Notes: generated by a model from the sequence alone, not told the origin. DNA of 64,000 bases from a bacterium (GCA_028275345.1 JAPWUV010000007.1:124001-188000), one strand, 5' to 3'; shown: positions 19,041-29,105, counted from the stretch's first letter. Numbers and translations: made by a program.

Positions 19041-20252
19041 ATGAGGCGAGGGTTCCGTCTGCTCGCCAGTTGGTGTCTGGCATCGGCGCTTCGGCTCCCA
19101 TCGCTGCACGCACAACAGCCCACCTATTTCGCTGAATTGATCTTCCCCCCGGAGAGATGGCACAATCACTCGTCAAGTCTGGTGCAGGCGCCGAATGGCG
19201 ACCTGATCGTCTGCTGGTATCACGGCTCGGGGGAAAGGAATGCTGACGACGTCCTGATCCTGGGCTCGCGGAAGGCCGTTGGAACGGATCAGTGGGAAAC
19301 GCCCTTCGTCATGGCCGACGTGCCCTGTTTCCCGGATTGCAACCCGGTGTTGTTCATCGACGTGCGGGGAAGGTTGTGGCTCTTCTGGGTGGTCATTTAT
19401 TCGAACCAGTGGGAGTCGGCGCTCCTAAAGTATCGCTGGGCCGAGGAGTACACGGCCCCAGGCCCGCCGAAATGGCGATGGCAAGATGTCATCATGCTGG
19501 ATCCGCTGAACTTTGTGGACAAGCTTCGCGAGGGGGTGGAATGGTTCCGGGCCACGATCGAGCAGTACCCGGGCGCCAAGGAAGAGGTGCGGCAGGCGCT
19601 CCAGCTTGCGGAGCACAAGCTGGCCCGTCGCCTTGGCTGGATGACGCGCACCCATCCGCTGACCCTGCCTTCGGGAAGGATCTTGCTACCCCTGTACACG
19701 GACGCCTTCTCCGTGGGATTGGTCGCCGTTTCCGATGATACGGGTCGGACCTGGCGGGCAAGCGAACCGATCGTCGGGGTGGGCGGAATCCAGCCGAGCA
19801 TAGTCCGACGACGGGACGGGGTGCTGGTGGCCTTCATGCGAGACAATGGTCCCCAGCACCGGATCCAGTACGCCGAATCCCGAGACGACGGCATCCACTG
19901 GTCCCCTGTCCAGTTCCTCGACCTGGTCAACCCCGGCTCGAGCGTCGAGGTCATCGCCTTGCGCAGCGGAAACTGGCTGATGGTTTGCAACGACACGGAG
20001 AGGGGGCGACATTCGCTGGTGGCTATGCTGAGCGAGGATGAGGGACGCAGTTGGCGGTGGCAGCGCCACCTGGAGCTGGTCGAGCCAGGTAAGGGTTCCT
20101 TCTCGTACCCTTCCTTGATTCAGACCCGCGACGGTCTGATCCATGTAACCTATAGTTACCATCCGCCCGAAGGGGAGTCCATCAAGCACGTGGTATTCGA
20201 TGAAGCCTGGGTCATGCAGGGCGATCCGGGGCCCAGCGAAGAGCGCAGGTGA
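19041..20252 (+). CDS. Secreted sialidase-like BNR/Asp-box protein (COG4692-type)
   Basis: A 403-residue exported protein with a cleavable signal peptide (residues 1-25, ending LHAQQ). The rest is a six-bladed propeller-type sialidase fold with three Asp-box motifs of pattern SxDxGxxW: SDDTGRTW, SRDDGIHW and SEDEGRSW. The opening region (HNSSLVQAPNGDLIVCWYHGSGE type, near residue 40) is typical of the predicted-neuraminidase group COG4692. Substrate is not clear; members can act on sialic acid or on rhamnogalacturonan-like polymers. GGAGG seven bases upstream fixes the ATG. It opens the carbohydrate-use gene run that continues to 34784, all on the same strand. Confidence 0.85.
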   Translation: MRRGFRLLASWCLASALRLPSLHAQQPTYFAELIFPPERWHNHSSSLVQAPNGDLIVCWYHGSGERNADDVLILGSRKAVGTDQWETPFVMADVPCFPDCNPVLFIDVRGRLWLFWVVIYSNQWESALLKYRWAEEYTAPGPPKWRWQDVIMLDPLNFVDKLREGVEWFRATIEQYPGAKEEVRQALQLAEHKLARRLGWMTRTHPLTLPSGRILLPLYTDAFSVGLVAVSDDTGRTWRASEPIVGVGGIQPSIVRRRDGVLVAFMRDNGPQHRIQYAESRDDGIHWSPVQFLDLVNPGSSVEVIALRSGNWLMVCNDTERGRHSLVAMLSEDEGRSWRWQRHLELVEPGKGSFSYPSLIQTRDGLIHVTYSYHPPEGESIKHVVFDEAWVMQGDPGPSEERR

Positions 20253-20428
20253 TGCTTCCGTTAGCCCTTTCGTCATGATGATCTTGGCCCGAGAAGAGGC
20301 CGAGATGCGCTCGGAGAAGGAGCGATTGAAGGGCTTCGGTTTTCCCCCGATCGGGCTCCATCGCGGAAGGGCAAGCGGGCCTCTGCGGATCTTGAGAGCG
20401 CATGGTGTCATACGGCGGAGGTGAGGAC

Positions 20429-21373
20429 ATGCGGCAATGGAACCGGCGGCAGTTTCTCGGTGCGAGCCTCGCGGTCTTTGGGGCGGGCTGGGCAGGTTTT
20501 CAGCTTTCCGGTTGCCGCGGGAAGGCTGGGAGGCAAGGGGAGTTCACGTGGCGCTTTGCCATCTGCAATGAGATCATGAAGGATTTGCCGTGGGAGAAGC
20601 AGTGCGCGCTCGCTGCGGAAGCGGGCTACCAGGGCATCGAGATCGCGCCGTTCACTTTGGCGGACCATGTGGACGAGCTCTCTGCCGCTCGCCGAGCGGA
20701 GATGAGGAAAGCGGCCGAAGACGCGGGGATCCAAATCGTCGGTCTGCACTGGCTCCTGGTTTCGCCCAAGGGCCTCCATTTCACGACCCCGGACGAGGAG
20801 GTGCGACAACGCACGTGGGACTACGTGGCGAAGCTTGTGGACTTCTGCGCTGATCTTGGCGGCCGGGTGATGGTCTTCGGTTCGCCGAAGCAGCGGAATG
20901 CGACGAACGGCCTGAGCCGCGAACAGGCTATGCAGAACCTGATCGCTGGCCTTAAGTACGTGGCTCCTCACGCGAGCGAGCGCGGGGTGAGCATCCTCAT
21001 TGAGCCGCTCGACCGCAGCCAGACGGATGTCGTGAATACACTGGCCGAAGCGCTAGAGGTGGTGAAGGCCGTGAACCATCCGGCGGTCCAAACGATGTTC
21101 GATTTCCACAATACGCCGGACGAAACGGAGCCGCACGAGGCCCTGATCCGCAAGTACTTCCCCTACATCCGGCACGTGCACGTGCAGGAGATGGACGGAA
21201 CCTACCTCGGCACGAAAAGCGCGTCGAAGGACTACGTGCCCGCCTTCAGGGCGTTGAAAGAGTTGGGCTACCGGGGCTGGGTCTCCCTCGAGGTCTTCGA
21301 CTTCACGCCGGGCCCGGAGAAGATCGCCAAGGAGTCCATCGCCACGCTCCGAAAGATCATCGCCCAATTGTGA
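20429..21373 (+). CDS. Tat-exported TIM-barrel sugar isomerase/epimerase-like lipoprotein
   Basis: A 314-residue protein of the xylose isomerase-like TIM-barrel family (AP endonuclease 2 superfamily). Metal-binding carboxylates appear in the expected strands: GIEIAPF, LIEPLDRSQ, MFDFHNT, HVQEMDG and SLEVFDF. The N-terminus NRRQFLGASLAVFGAG is a twin-arginine signal, and LSGC at 26-29 is a lipobox, so the enzyme is probably exported folded and then lipidated. Such exported members are usually hydroxypyruvate isomerase- or epimerase-like; the substrate is unknown. GGAGGTGAGG upstream sets the start. It lies between the sialidase-like and GH3 genes, with 81 bases to the latter, suggesting joint expression. 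Confidence 0.87.
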   Translation: MRQWNRRQFLGASLAVFGAGWAGFQLSGCRGKAGRQGEFTWRFAICNEIMKDLPWEKQCALAAEAGYQGIEIAPFTLADHVDELSAARRAEMRKAAEDAGIQIVGLHWLLVSPKGLHFTTPDEEVRQRTWDYVAKLVDFCADLGGRVMVFGSPKQRNATNGLSREQAMQNLIAGLKYVAPHASERGVSILIEPLDRSQTDVVNTLAEALEVVKAVNHPAVQTMFDFHNTPDETEPHEALIRKYFPYIRHVHVQEMDGTYLGTKSASKDYVPAFRALKELGYRGWVSLEVFDFTPGPEKIAKESIATLRKIIAQL

Positions 21374-21454
21374 AGTCCGAGGGGCCGGATGGCCGAGCGG
21401 CCCCGGATCACTGGCCTCGGGCGCGGGGAAATGGTAAAATCCAGGAGGACGGAA

Positions 21455-23974
21455 ATGAGGCGCATCGTGTGCCGTTCGAGGGTGACGCTCCCGATTCTGC
21501 TCCTGGTTCTTCTCGCTTGCGCACGACCTGCCTATCGGAATCCCAATCTGCCCGCGGAATTGCGTGTGGCGGACTTGCTGAAACGCATGACGCTGGAGGA
21601 AAAGATCGCGCTGTTGGGGGGTACGGGCTACGACACGACGCCCATCGAAAGACTCGGCGTCCCCGCTTTGCGTATGACCGACGGCCCGCTCGGGCCCAAT
21701 CGCAAGGGACGGGGCACGAACTTCTCCGCCACCATCGCCATGGCCGCCACCTTCGATGACAGCCTGGTGCGGAGGGTAGGAGAGGCGATTGGGCGGGAGA
21801 CGTACACGCTGGGATTTGACATCCTTCTTGCTCCCTGCATCAACATCGCCCGTGTTCCACACGGCGGTCGCACGTTCGAGGGCTTCGGCGAGGATCCCTA
21901 TCTTGTGAAGCGGATGGCGGTGGCGTACATCCGCGGTGTGCAAAGCCAGAAAGTGCTGTGTTGCACCAAGCACTTCGCGGCCAATAATCAGGAGTGGAAT
22001 CGCTTCGACGTGGACGCCCGCGTGGACGAACGCGCCCTGCGCGAGATCTATTTCCCCGCCTTCAAAGCCGCCGTGGATGCCGGCACGGGCGCCATCATGA
22101 CGGCCTACAATCGGCTCAACGGTTTTTACTGCTCGGAGAACAAGTATCTCCTCACCGATGTGCTGAAAGGCGAGTGGGGCTTCCGCGGGATCGTCATGTC
22201 CGACTGGGGAGCGGTCCACAGCACGGTACCCACGGCTCTGGCGGGCCTCGATTTGGAGATGCCCACCGGCAAATACTTCGGTGAGCTGGGAAGGGCCGTT
22301 CGAGAAGGGCAAGTCCCGATTCAGGTGATTGACGACAAGGTGAGCCGAATCCTTTCGGCGATCATCCGGCTCGGGCTTTTGGACCGGGAGCATCCCGAGG
22401 GGGACACCACGACCGTCGACACCACAGGCCACGCCGCCCTGGCCCTCGAGGTGGCGCGGAAGGCCATCGTGCTTTTGAAAAACGAGGGCAACTTTCTTCC
22501 CCTGGATCCCACTCGGATTCGCTCCTTGGCGGTGATTGGCCCCAACGGCAACGTGGCGCGTCTGTACGGAGGCGGCAGCGGGGTCCAGCGTCCCTTCTAC
22601 GCCATCTCCCCGCTTGAAGGCATACGGAGGCGACTGGGGGAGGCCGTCGACGTGCGCTTCGCCCCCGGAGTTGTGTTCAAGCGGAAGGAGTTGCCGACGG
22701 TACCGGCCAGCTGGCTGATACCTGCCCGAGGTGGGCCGGGCCAGCACGGGCTCTTGGGAGAGTACTTCGCCGACCGCGATCTCCGTGGCCAACCCGTGGT
22801 CACACGAGTGGACTCCGTCATCGATTTCGACTGGCACGATCGTGCGCCGGCCCCGGGCGTTCCGGATGACAGCTTTTCGGTGAGGTGGACCGGTAAGCTT
22901 GTGCCCCAGGAATCCGGGACCTTCGAGTTTGGCGCGCGGACCGATAACGGCTGCCGCCTCTACTTGAATAGCAAGCTTCTCATCGACTGGTGGAAGGATT
23001 CTGCCCCGAACCAGACGAAGTCCGTCTACGTGGCCCTCGAGAGGGGCCGTGAGTACGATTTGAGGCTCGAGATGTACGAGAATCAAGGCTGGGCGACGGC
23101 ACATCTGGGGATCGCGCCAGCCAGAATCGAAGGGGCCTTGGAAGAGGCGGTCGCCCTTGCGCGCAGCTCCGACGTCGTGGTGCTCTGCGTCGGACTTTGG
23201 GAGGATCTCGAAGGCGAGGCCCACGATCGGGAGAACCTGGAGCTCCCCGAGGACCAGGTGAAGCTGATTCGGGCGGTGACGGAGGCGAACCGGCACACGG
23301 TCGTTGTGCTGAATAATGCCACACCCGTCCTCATGACCGGATGGATCGAGCGGGTGCCAGCTATCCTCGAGGCCTGGTATCCTGGGCAAGAGGGAGGCCG
23401 CGCTCTCGCGGAGATCCTCTTCGGCGACGTCAACCCCTCCGGCAAGCTGCCGTTGACCTTCCCCAAACGCTGGGAGGATTCGCCCGTTTACGGGACGTAT
23501 CCCGGAGTCCGAGAGTACGCGGAATACGCGGAGGGCATCTTCGTCGGCTACCGCGGTTTCGATGCCCGGGGGGTGGAGCCGTTGTTCCCATTCGGCCATG
23601 GGCTTTCGTACACGAGCTTCCGCTACAGCGACTTCGAACTCACTCCGCTTGAGGCGGGCCCTGGGGATACAGTCCGTGTCCGCTTCTCCATCACGAATGT
23701 GGGCAATCGGGCTGGAAGCGAGGTCGCCCAGCTGTATGTGCGGGATGTGGAGGCGAGCGTGCCTCGCCCACCGAAGGAGTTGAAAGGCTTCTGCAGGGTT
23801 TCGCTGCTGCCGGGGGAGACGGCCAGGGTAACCTTAGCTTTGCCCATTGCGGAACTGGCCTTCTACGACGTCGAGCGGCGAAAATGGGTGGTGGAGCCGG
23901 GTCGATTCGAGGTCCTGGTGGGCGCTTCGTCTCGGGATATCCGACTGCGTCAGTCGTTCGAGGTGGTGATGTAG
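21455..23974 (+). CDS. GH3-family beta-glycosidase lipoprotein with inserted PA14 domain
   Basis: An 839-residue cell-surface or periplasmic glycoside hydrolase family 3 enzyme. The signal ends in the lipobox LLAC. Domains: (beta/alpha)8 barrel at about 30-330 with nucleophile D250 in MSDWGAVHS and substrate loop KHFAANNQE; alpha/beta sandwich interrupted by a PA14 carbohydrate-binding domain at about 430-545; the acid/base region GEAHDRENLELPEDQ; and an FnIII-like domain at 750-835. It should release beta-linked glucose or related sugars from oligosaccharides by a retaining mechanism. AGGAGG six bases upstream fixes the ATG at 21455. PA14 insertion recurs in the GH2 gene downstream, hinting at a common polymeric target. 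Confidence 0.94.
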   Translation: MRRIVCRSRVTLPILLLVLLACARPAYRNPNLPAELRVADLLKRMTLEEKIALLGGTGYDTTPIERLGVPALRMTDGPLGPNRKGRGTNFSATIAMAATFDDSLVRRVGEAIGRETYTLGFDILLAPCINIARVPHGGRTFEGFGEDPYLVKRMAVAYIRGVQSQKVLCCTKHFAANNQEWNRFDVDARVDERALREIYFPAFKAAVDAGTGAIMTAYNRLNGFYCSENKYLLTDVLKGEWGFRGIVMSDWGAVHSTVPTALAGLDLEMPTGKYFGELGRAVREGQVPIQVIDDKVSRILSAIIRLGLLDREHPEGDTTTVDTTGHAALALEVARKAIVLLKNEGNFLPLDPTRIRSLAVIGPNGNVARLYGGGSGVQRPFYAISPLEGIRRRLGEAVDVRFAPGVVFKRKELPTVPASWLIPARGGPGQHGLLGEYFADRDLRGQPVVTRVDSVIDFDWHDRAPAPGVPDDSFSVRWTGKLVPQESGTFEFGARTDNGCRLYLNSKLLIDWWKDSAPNQTKSVYVALERGREYDLRLEMYENQGWATAHLGIAPARIEGALEEAVALARSSDVVVLCVGLWEDLEGEAHDRENLELPEDQVKLIRAVTEANRHTVVVLNNATPVLMTGWIERVPAILEAWYPGQEGGRALAEILFGDVNPSGKLPLTFPKRWEDSPVYGTYPGVREYAEYAEGIFVGYRGFDARGVEPLFPFGHGLSYTSFRYSDFELTPLEAGPGDTVRVRFSITNVGNRAGSEVAQLYVRDVEASVPRPPKELKGFCRVSLLPGETARVTLALPIAELAFYDVERRKWVVEPGRFEVLVGASSRDIRLRQSFEVVM

Positions 23975-24562
23975 GACTCGAGCGCTTTGCAAAGCCGCGA
24001 GGCGGACGCGTCCGGCGAGGGACATTCTGCGGGTCAATTGGGGGCAAACTCGGGCCGGGGAGGGCGCGCTACGGGAGGGACCGGCATTCGCGCCAAGCCA
24101 TCTGCGAGCCATCGCGTGACCCGGCGAGGCGAACGGCTGCCGTGAGAGGGGCCGTTTGCCTCAGAGCGGCAGGCACCGCGATTTGGAGCGGGAGATGGAC
24201 GGAGGGGCTGTTTCCCGGAGAATCGGAAGGTCTGTCGAATCCCGGGTGCTCCGGGTTCCTGGCCTTGGGCCGAGAGACTTACCGCGGGTCTCCTCGCCGT
24301 CCCGCCGGGATCTGCCTTGCTTCGCGAAGGCCTCTTTCCTAAATTCGTCCGCCGCGTTGGTTTGTCCGAGGCTCGCTGGGTGGAGGAACGGCCAGGACCC
24401 TGCAGCAAGTCGAGCTCCCCGATGACCAGGTGAGAAAGGGACCGAAGGAAAGCCGACCAGCGAGCGCGGCAGATTGTAGAGGGTGGCTTTAAAGCGCGGG
24501 GATCGTACTTTTCCCGCAAGCTGGCAGCGTCGAGGATCCCGAAAGCGATGGAGGATGGCGAA
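23975..24562. other. 588-base intergenic region between the GH3 and GH97 genes
   Basis: No complete gene is supported; long antisense frames here have no recognisable content. A 22-base stretch at 24412-24433 repeats GH3 coding sequence 23240-23261 with one mismatch and in one frame reads VELPDDQV, like the GH3 LELPEDQV. GGAGG at 24550-24554 serves the next gene. Confidence 0.45.
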
Positions 24563-26536
24563 ATGCGGCGGTTGCTCGTCTGTGTGTGGAGTGCGATGGC
24601 GATGCTTTCCCTGGCATCCGTGGCAAGCCACGCGAAGCAGATTTCCGTCTCTTCCCCCGACCGGCGGACGGAGATCGTGGTGGAGGTGAGAGAGGCGATC
24701 ACGTACTCGGTGCGCCACAACGGGAGGGAAATCCTCTCCCCTTCGCGGATCTGCCTGACGCTGGGCGACGGGACTGTTCTCGGTCACAGATCCGTGCTGC
24801 AGAGGGTCCAGCAGCGGGAAATCAAGCAGGTGATCCGGCCCGTGGTGAAAGAGAAATCGGAGGAGATTCTGGATCATTGCCGAGAACTGGCGCTGGACTT
24901 CGCGCAGGGCTTCTCCCTGATCTTCCGGGCCTACAATGACGGGGTGGCTTACCGTTTCGTGACGCGACTTCCTGGGCAGATCATCGTCAAAGCGGAAGAG
25001 GCGACGTTCCGTTTTCCGGCCGATTGCCTGACCTACTTCCCCGAGGAGGAGAGCTTCTTCACCCATTCGGAGCGGCTTTACCTGCATATCCCGCTGAGCC
25101 AGATCACGCCGGGCCGTTTCTGCTCGCTTCCGGCGCTGGTGGAGATCCCGGAGGGCCCCAAGGTGGCGATCACGGAATCCGACCTCGAGGACTACCCGGG
25201 CATGTACCTGACTGGCTCGGGAGATTCGCCGAACACGCTGGTGGGCCTTTTCCCGCGGTACGTGCTCCAGGACAGCGCCCGGAACGATCGCGACATTGTG
25301 CCAGTGCGGCGCGCGGATTTCCTTGCTCGGACCCGCGGGGAGCGGGTTTTCCCATGGCGGGTGCTGGTCATCGCTGACCGGGATGGGGACCTGGTGGAGA
25401 GCCAGATGGTGTACAAATTGGCCCGCCCCCTGGAGCTCGACGACACCTCCTGGATCAGGCCGGGCAAGGTGGCGTGGGACTGGTGGAACGCGCTCAATGT
25501 GTACGGGGTGGACTTCCGCGCCGGGATCAACACTGCCACCTACAAGTACTACATCGACTTTGCGTCCCGCTACGGCATCGAGTACGTGATCCTCGACGAA
25601 GGCTGGTACAAGCTGGGCGATCTCCTGCAGGTGAATCCCGACATCGACATGGAGGAATTGACCACCTACGCCCGCCAGAAGAACGTGGGCTTGATCCTCT
25701 GGGTGGTGTGGAAAACCCTGGATCAGCAGATGCAGGAGGCTCTGGATCAGTTCCAGCGGTGGGGTATCAAGGGGATCAAGGTGGACTTCATGCAGCGGGA
25801 CGACCAGGACGTGGTCAATTTCCACTGGCGGGTTGCCCGGGAGGCCGCCAAGCGCCACTTGATCGTCGACTTTCACGGGGCGCACAAGCCGACGGGTCTC
25901 AGGCGCGCCTATCCGAACGTGCTCACGCGCGAAGGAGTGCGCGGGATGGAGTGGAGCAAGTGGAGCACGGGCGCTTCCCCCGACAATGCCGTGACCATTC
26001 CGTTCATCCGGATGCTCGCAGGCCCCATGGACTACACCCCGGGAGCTATGCTCAATGCGACGCGCGAGCAATTTCGCCCCATCATGACACTGCCCATGAG
26101 TCAGGGGACGCGCTGCCATCAGCTGGCGATGTACGTGGTGTACGAAAGCCCGTTGCAGATGCTGTCCGACAGCCCCACCCACTACCTCAAGGAACCGGAG
26201 TGCATGGAGTTTCTCGCCAAGGTCCCCACGGTGTGGGACGAAACCCGAGTGCTGGACGCGCGGGTGGCGGAGTACATCCTGGTCGCAAGGCGCAATGGGC
26301 AGGAATGGTGGCTCGGAGCCATGACCAATTGGACCCCACGTGACCTGGTGGTGGATTTCTCCTTCCTCGGTCCGGGCAGGTACGAGCTTCAGGCGTACCA
26401 AGATGGGATCAACGCCGACCGCTGCGCCATGGATTACAAGCGCGTGGTCAAGACCATCGTCTCGGGCCACCGGGAGAACATCCACCTTGCGCCCGGAGGA
26501 GGCTGGGCCGCCCGAGTGATCCCGCTGGACCAATGA
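24563..26536 (+). CDS. GH97-family glycoside hydrolase (alpha-glucosidase/alpha-galactosidase type)
   Basis: Exported 657-residue enzyme with a signal peptide (residues 1-24). Residues 30-270 form the GH97 N-terminal beta-super-sandwich; residues 280-540 the catalytic TIM barrel (WDWWNALNVYG, EYVILDEGWY, GIKGIKVDFMQRDDQ, DFHGAHKPTG, EWSKWS); then the C-terminal beta-sheet domain. GH97 holds both inverting alpha-glucosidases (SusB-like) and retaining alpha-galactosidases; the Asp in KVDFM is a candidate nucleophile of the retaining type, but I cannot settle this by eye. GGAGG eight bases upstream favours ATG 24563 over 24548. Along with the GH3 and GH2 enzymes it should take alpha-linked decorations off a mixed polysaccharide. 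Confidence 0.93.
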   Translation: MRRLLVCVWSAMAMLSLASVASHAKQISVSSPDRRTEIVVEVREAITYSVRHNGREILSPSRICLTLGDGTVLGHRSVLQRVQQREIKQVIRPVVKEKSEEILDHCRELALDFAQGFSLIFRAYNDGVAYRFVTRLPGQIIVKAEEATFRFPADCLTYFPEEESFFTHSERLYLHIPLSQITPGRFCSLPALVEIPEGPKVAITESDLEDYPGMYLTGSGDSPNTLVGLFPRYVLQDSARNDRDIVPVRRADFLARTRGERVFPWRVLVIADRDGDLVESQMVYKLARPLELDDTSWIRPGKVAWDWWNALNVYGVDFRAGINTATYKYYIDFASRYGIEYVILDEGWYKLGDLLQVNPDIDMEELTTYARQKNVGLILWVVWKTLDQQMQEALDQFQRWGIKGIKVDFMQRDDQDVVNFHWRVAREAAKRHLIVDFHGAHKPTGLRRAYPNVLTREGVRGMEWSKWSTGASPDNAVTIPFIRMLAGPMDYTPGAMLNATREQFRPIMTLPMSQGTRCHQLAMYVVYESPLQMLSDSPTHYLKEPECMEFLAKVPTVWDETRVLDARVAEYILVARRNGQEWWLGAMTNWTPRDLVVDFSFLGPGRYELQAYQDGINADRCAMDYKRVVKTIVSGHRENIHLAPGGGWAARVIPLDQ

Positions 26537-26609
26537 CCGCCCTCCACGCCTCGGTTGCTTGTGTCCTTCGGGTCCCGTAGAGACTCGAGCAGAAAGGGGA
26601 GACGGTCCC

Positions 26610-29078
26610 ATGAGGCAGAGAAGCTTCCCGATCGCGGGCATCGCGCTGTCCTCCTGCTTGATCTGGTTCGGTGGCTGTCGACCGGAGAAAACCGACTGGA
26701 GGCCAGCGGCCAGTCCCCTCCTCACCCGGTGGGCGAGGGACGTTTCGCCCGCCACCACTTGGTCCGAATACCCGAGGCCGCAGATGGTCCGGAAGGACTG
26801 GCTGAACCTCAATGGCCTCTGGCAACTGGCGATCGTTCCGAAAGAGACGGCGCGACCCGACAGTTTCCCGCATCGGATCTTGGTTCCCTTTCCGGTAGAG
26901 TCGGCTCTCTCGGGGCTCGCCAGGAAGGTGAGTCCCGAAGAGCGACTGTGGTACCGCCGCACATTTCGTCTACCCAATTCCTGGCGCAGAGGCCGCATCC
27001 TGTTACACCTCGACGCTGTGGATTGGGAGGCGGAGGTCTATCTCAATGGCGTGCGGATCGGAGAGCATCGCGGCGGGTACGACCGGTTCAGCCTTGACGT
27101 CACATCGGCCCTGCGGACGGGGGAAGAGCAGGAATTGGTGATCGCTGTGTGGGATCCCACCGACGCGGGCGGCCAGCCTGTGGGCAAGCAAACCCTTTCC
27201 CCGCGAGGGATCTACTACACGCCCACGAGCGGCATCTGGCAAACCGTGTGGCTTGAGCCGGTGCCGCAGACGTACATCTCCCGTCTGCGCTTGGTCCCCG
27301 ATGTGGATCGCGCTTCCTTGCTCGTCTCGGCTGAGGTGTGCGGCGAGAAACAAGGTCTCCGCCTCAAGGTCAGCGCAGCCGCTGGGGGCAAGCAGGTCGC
27401 AGCCCGAACAGCGCCTGTGGGTCAGGAACTGGCGTTGGCGATTCCCGCGCCTAGGCTCTGGTCCCCCGAGGACCCATTCCTCTACGACCTGACCGTGGCC
27501 CTCGAGAGGGACGGCGAGAAGATCGATGAGGTGCGCAGCTACTTTGGCATGCGGAAGGTCGCTGTTGGCCCGGATAACAGCGGCGTCTCTCGCATTCTGC
27601 TGAACGGCGCACCCCTTTTCCAGATCGGCCCGCTCGACCAGGGTTTCTGGCCCGACGGGATCTACACGGCGCCGTCGGATCGTGCGCTCCGGTTCGATGT
27701 GGAGATGATGAAGCGAATGGGCTTCAACATGGTGCGCAAGCATGTCAAGGTGGAGCCGGAGCGTTGGTATTCCTGGTGCGACCGTCTCGGCCTGCTGGTC
27801 TGGCAGGACATGCCGAGCGGGGCGAATCGTACGCCGGAGGAGCGAGAGCAGTTCGAGCGCGAGCTCGAGGCGATGGTGCGCGGTCGTTTCAATCATCCGT
27901 GCATCATCATGTGGGTGCCTTTCAACGAAGGCTGGGGACAGTACGACACGGAGCGCATTGTCGAGCTCGTGAAGCGCATGGATCCGAGCCGCCTCATAGA
28001 CAATGCCAGTGGCTGGACCGATGCGGGGGTGGGCGACGTCTGCGACATCCATTCGTACCCGGATCCCGTGGCGCCTCCGGCGGATCCGCGTCGCGCCGTC
28101 GTGCTGGGGGAATTCGGCGGGCTGGGGCATGTAGTTCGCGGACACACCTGGACGGATCAAGGGTGGGGCTACGATCTCTTGCCCACCCGCGAGCGGCTCC
28201 TGCAGCGCTACACAGAGGTGCTCACGGGCGTGTATCGGCTGGCTCGCGACCGTGGGCTGAGCGCGGCGGTGTACACCCAGCTCACCGATGTGGAGACGGA
28301 GAATAACGGCTTGCTCACCTACGACCGGGAGGTGGCCAAGATCCCGCCCGAGGCCGTGCGACGGGCCAATCAGGGCTATTTGCCGCCGCAGCTCGTCAAC
28401 CCGGCGACCATCTTCATCGATCGCCTCGAGGCGACGCTGGTCACCTTCCGGCCCGGAGCCAGGATCCACTACACGCTGGACGGACGAACCCCGACCCGGC
28501 AGGATCCTCTCTACACCGCGCCCATTCCGATCACAGAAGATAGGGTGCTGAAGGCGAAGGCCTTTTGGCCGGAAGGCGTCGAGAGCGACGTGGCCACGTA
28601 CAGCCTGCGCAAGGTTCCCCCGTTGCCGGCGGTTCGAGGGGAAGGATTTTCCACCGGATTGCTGGTCCGCTACTACGAGGGGGAGTGGGACAGTCTACCG
28701 AACTTCGGCAGCTTGCCGGCCACCGCGGAGATGATTCATCCCTCGATCGATCTCCTACCGGCCAAGCGCGGAGATCGTTTTGGTCTCGTCTATTCGGGCT
28801 ACTTCCGAGCTCCGGCCACCGGCGTCTATCTTTTCTCGCTGCGCTCGGATGACGGTTCATGTCTGATGGTCGGAGATCAGCTGGTGGTCGACAACGACGG
28901 GGTGCACGGCGCGAGGGAGAGATCCGGTGCGGTTGCCCTCGAGGAGGGCTTTCACCGAATCCGCTTGGAATACTTCCAGAGACGAGGCGGGAAGGCGCTG
29001 GAGGTGTTTGTGGTAGGTCCCAGTCTGTCGAGGCAAGAGCTCCCGCGCGAGCTCCTCTTCCACCGGGTAGGACGATGA
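26610..29078 (+). CDS. GH2-family glycosidase lipoprotein with chitobiase-C-like and PA14 domains
   Basis: An 822-residue envelope lipoprotein (lipobox FGGC near residue 25). Order: GH2 sugar-binding jelly roll at 50-200 (RGIYYTPTSGIWQTVW), Ig-like domain at 205-300, TIM barrel at 300-580 with acid/base E440 in VPFNEGW and nucleophile E501 in VLGEFGG, a chitobiase C-terminal/FN3-like domain at about 590-670 (IHYTLDGRTPT), and a C-terminal PA14 domain at 680-815. Expected activity is retaining beta-galactosidase, beta-glucuronidase or beta-mannosidase-like; the GH2 subgroup is not resolved. AAGGGGAG upstream sets the ATG. The epimerase gene starts 27 bases after its stop, which indicates an operon. 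Confidence 0.92.
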   Translation: MRQRSFPIAGIALSSCLIWFGGCRPEKTDWRPAASPLLTRWARDVSPATTWSEYPRPQMVRKDWLNLNGLWQLAIVPKETARPDSFPHRILVPFPVESALSGLARKVSPEERLWYRRTFRLPNSWRRGRILLHLDAVDWEAEVYLNGVRIGEHRGGYDRFSLDVTSALRTGEEQELVIAVWDPTDAGGQPVGKQTLSPRGIYYTPTSGIWQTVWLEPVPQTYISRLRLVPDVDRASLLVSAEVCGEKQGLRLKVSAAAGGKQVAARTAPVGQELALAIPAPRLWSPEDPFLYDLTVALERDGEKIDEVRSYFGMRKVAVGPDNSGVSRILLNGAPLFQIGPLDQGFWPDGIYTAPSDRALRFDVEMMKRMGFNMVRKHVKVEPERWYSWCDRLGLLVWQDMPSGANRTPEEREQFERELEAMVRGRFNHPCIIMWVPFNEGWGQYDTERIVELVKRMDPSRLIDNASGWTDAGVGDVCDIHSYPDPVAPPADPRRAVVLGEFGGLGHVVRGHTWTDQGWGYDLLPTRERLLQRYTEVLTGVYRLARDRGLSAAVYTQLTDVETENNGLLTYDREVAKIPPEAVRRANQGYLPPQLVNPATIFIDRLEATLVTFRPGARIHYTLDGRTPTRQDPLYTAPIPITEDRVLKAKAFWPEGVESDVATYSLRKVPPLPAVRGEGFSTGLLVRYYEGEWDSLPNFGSLPATAEMIHPSIDLLPAKRGDRFGLVYSGYFRAPATGVYLFSLRSDDGSCLMVGDQLVVDNDGVHGARERSGAVALEEGFHRIRLEYFQRRGGKALEVFVVGPSLSRQELPRELLFHRVGR

Positions 29079-29105
29079 GGATGGCCCAAGAAACGGAGAT
29101 TCGCC

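Noticed and set aside
21053-23599. 848-codon minus-strand frame antisense to the GH3 gene
   Set aside because: Rich in His, Gly and Arg without motifs; the plus-strand frame is an unmistakable GH3 enzyme.
24161-26998. Very long open frame (945 codons) on the minus strand antisense to GH97
   Set aside because: No recognisable domain; it mirrors the codon structure of the GH97 and GH2 genes, and such antisense frames are common in GC-rich DNA.
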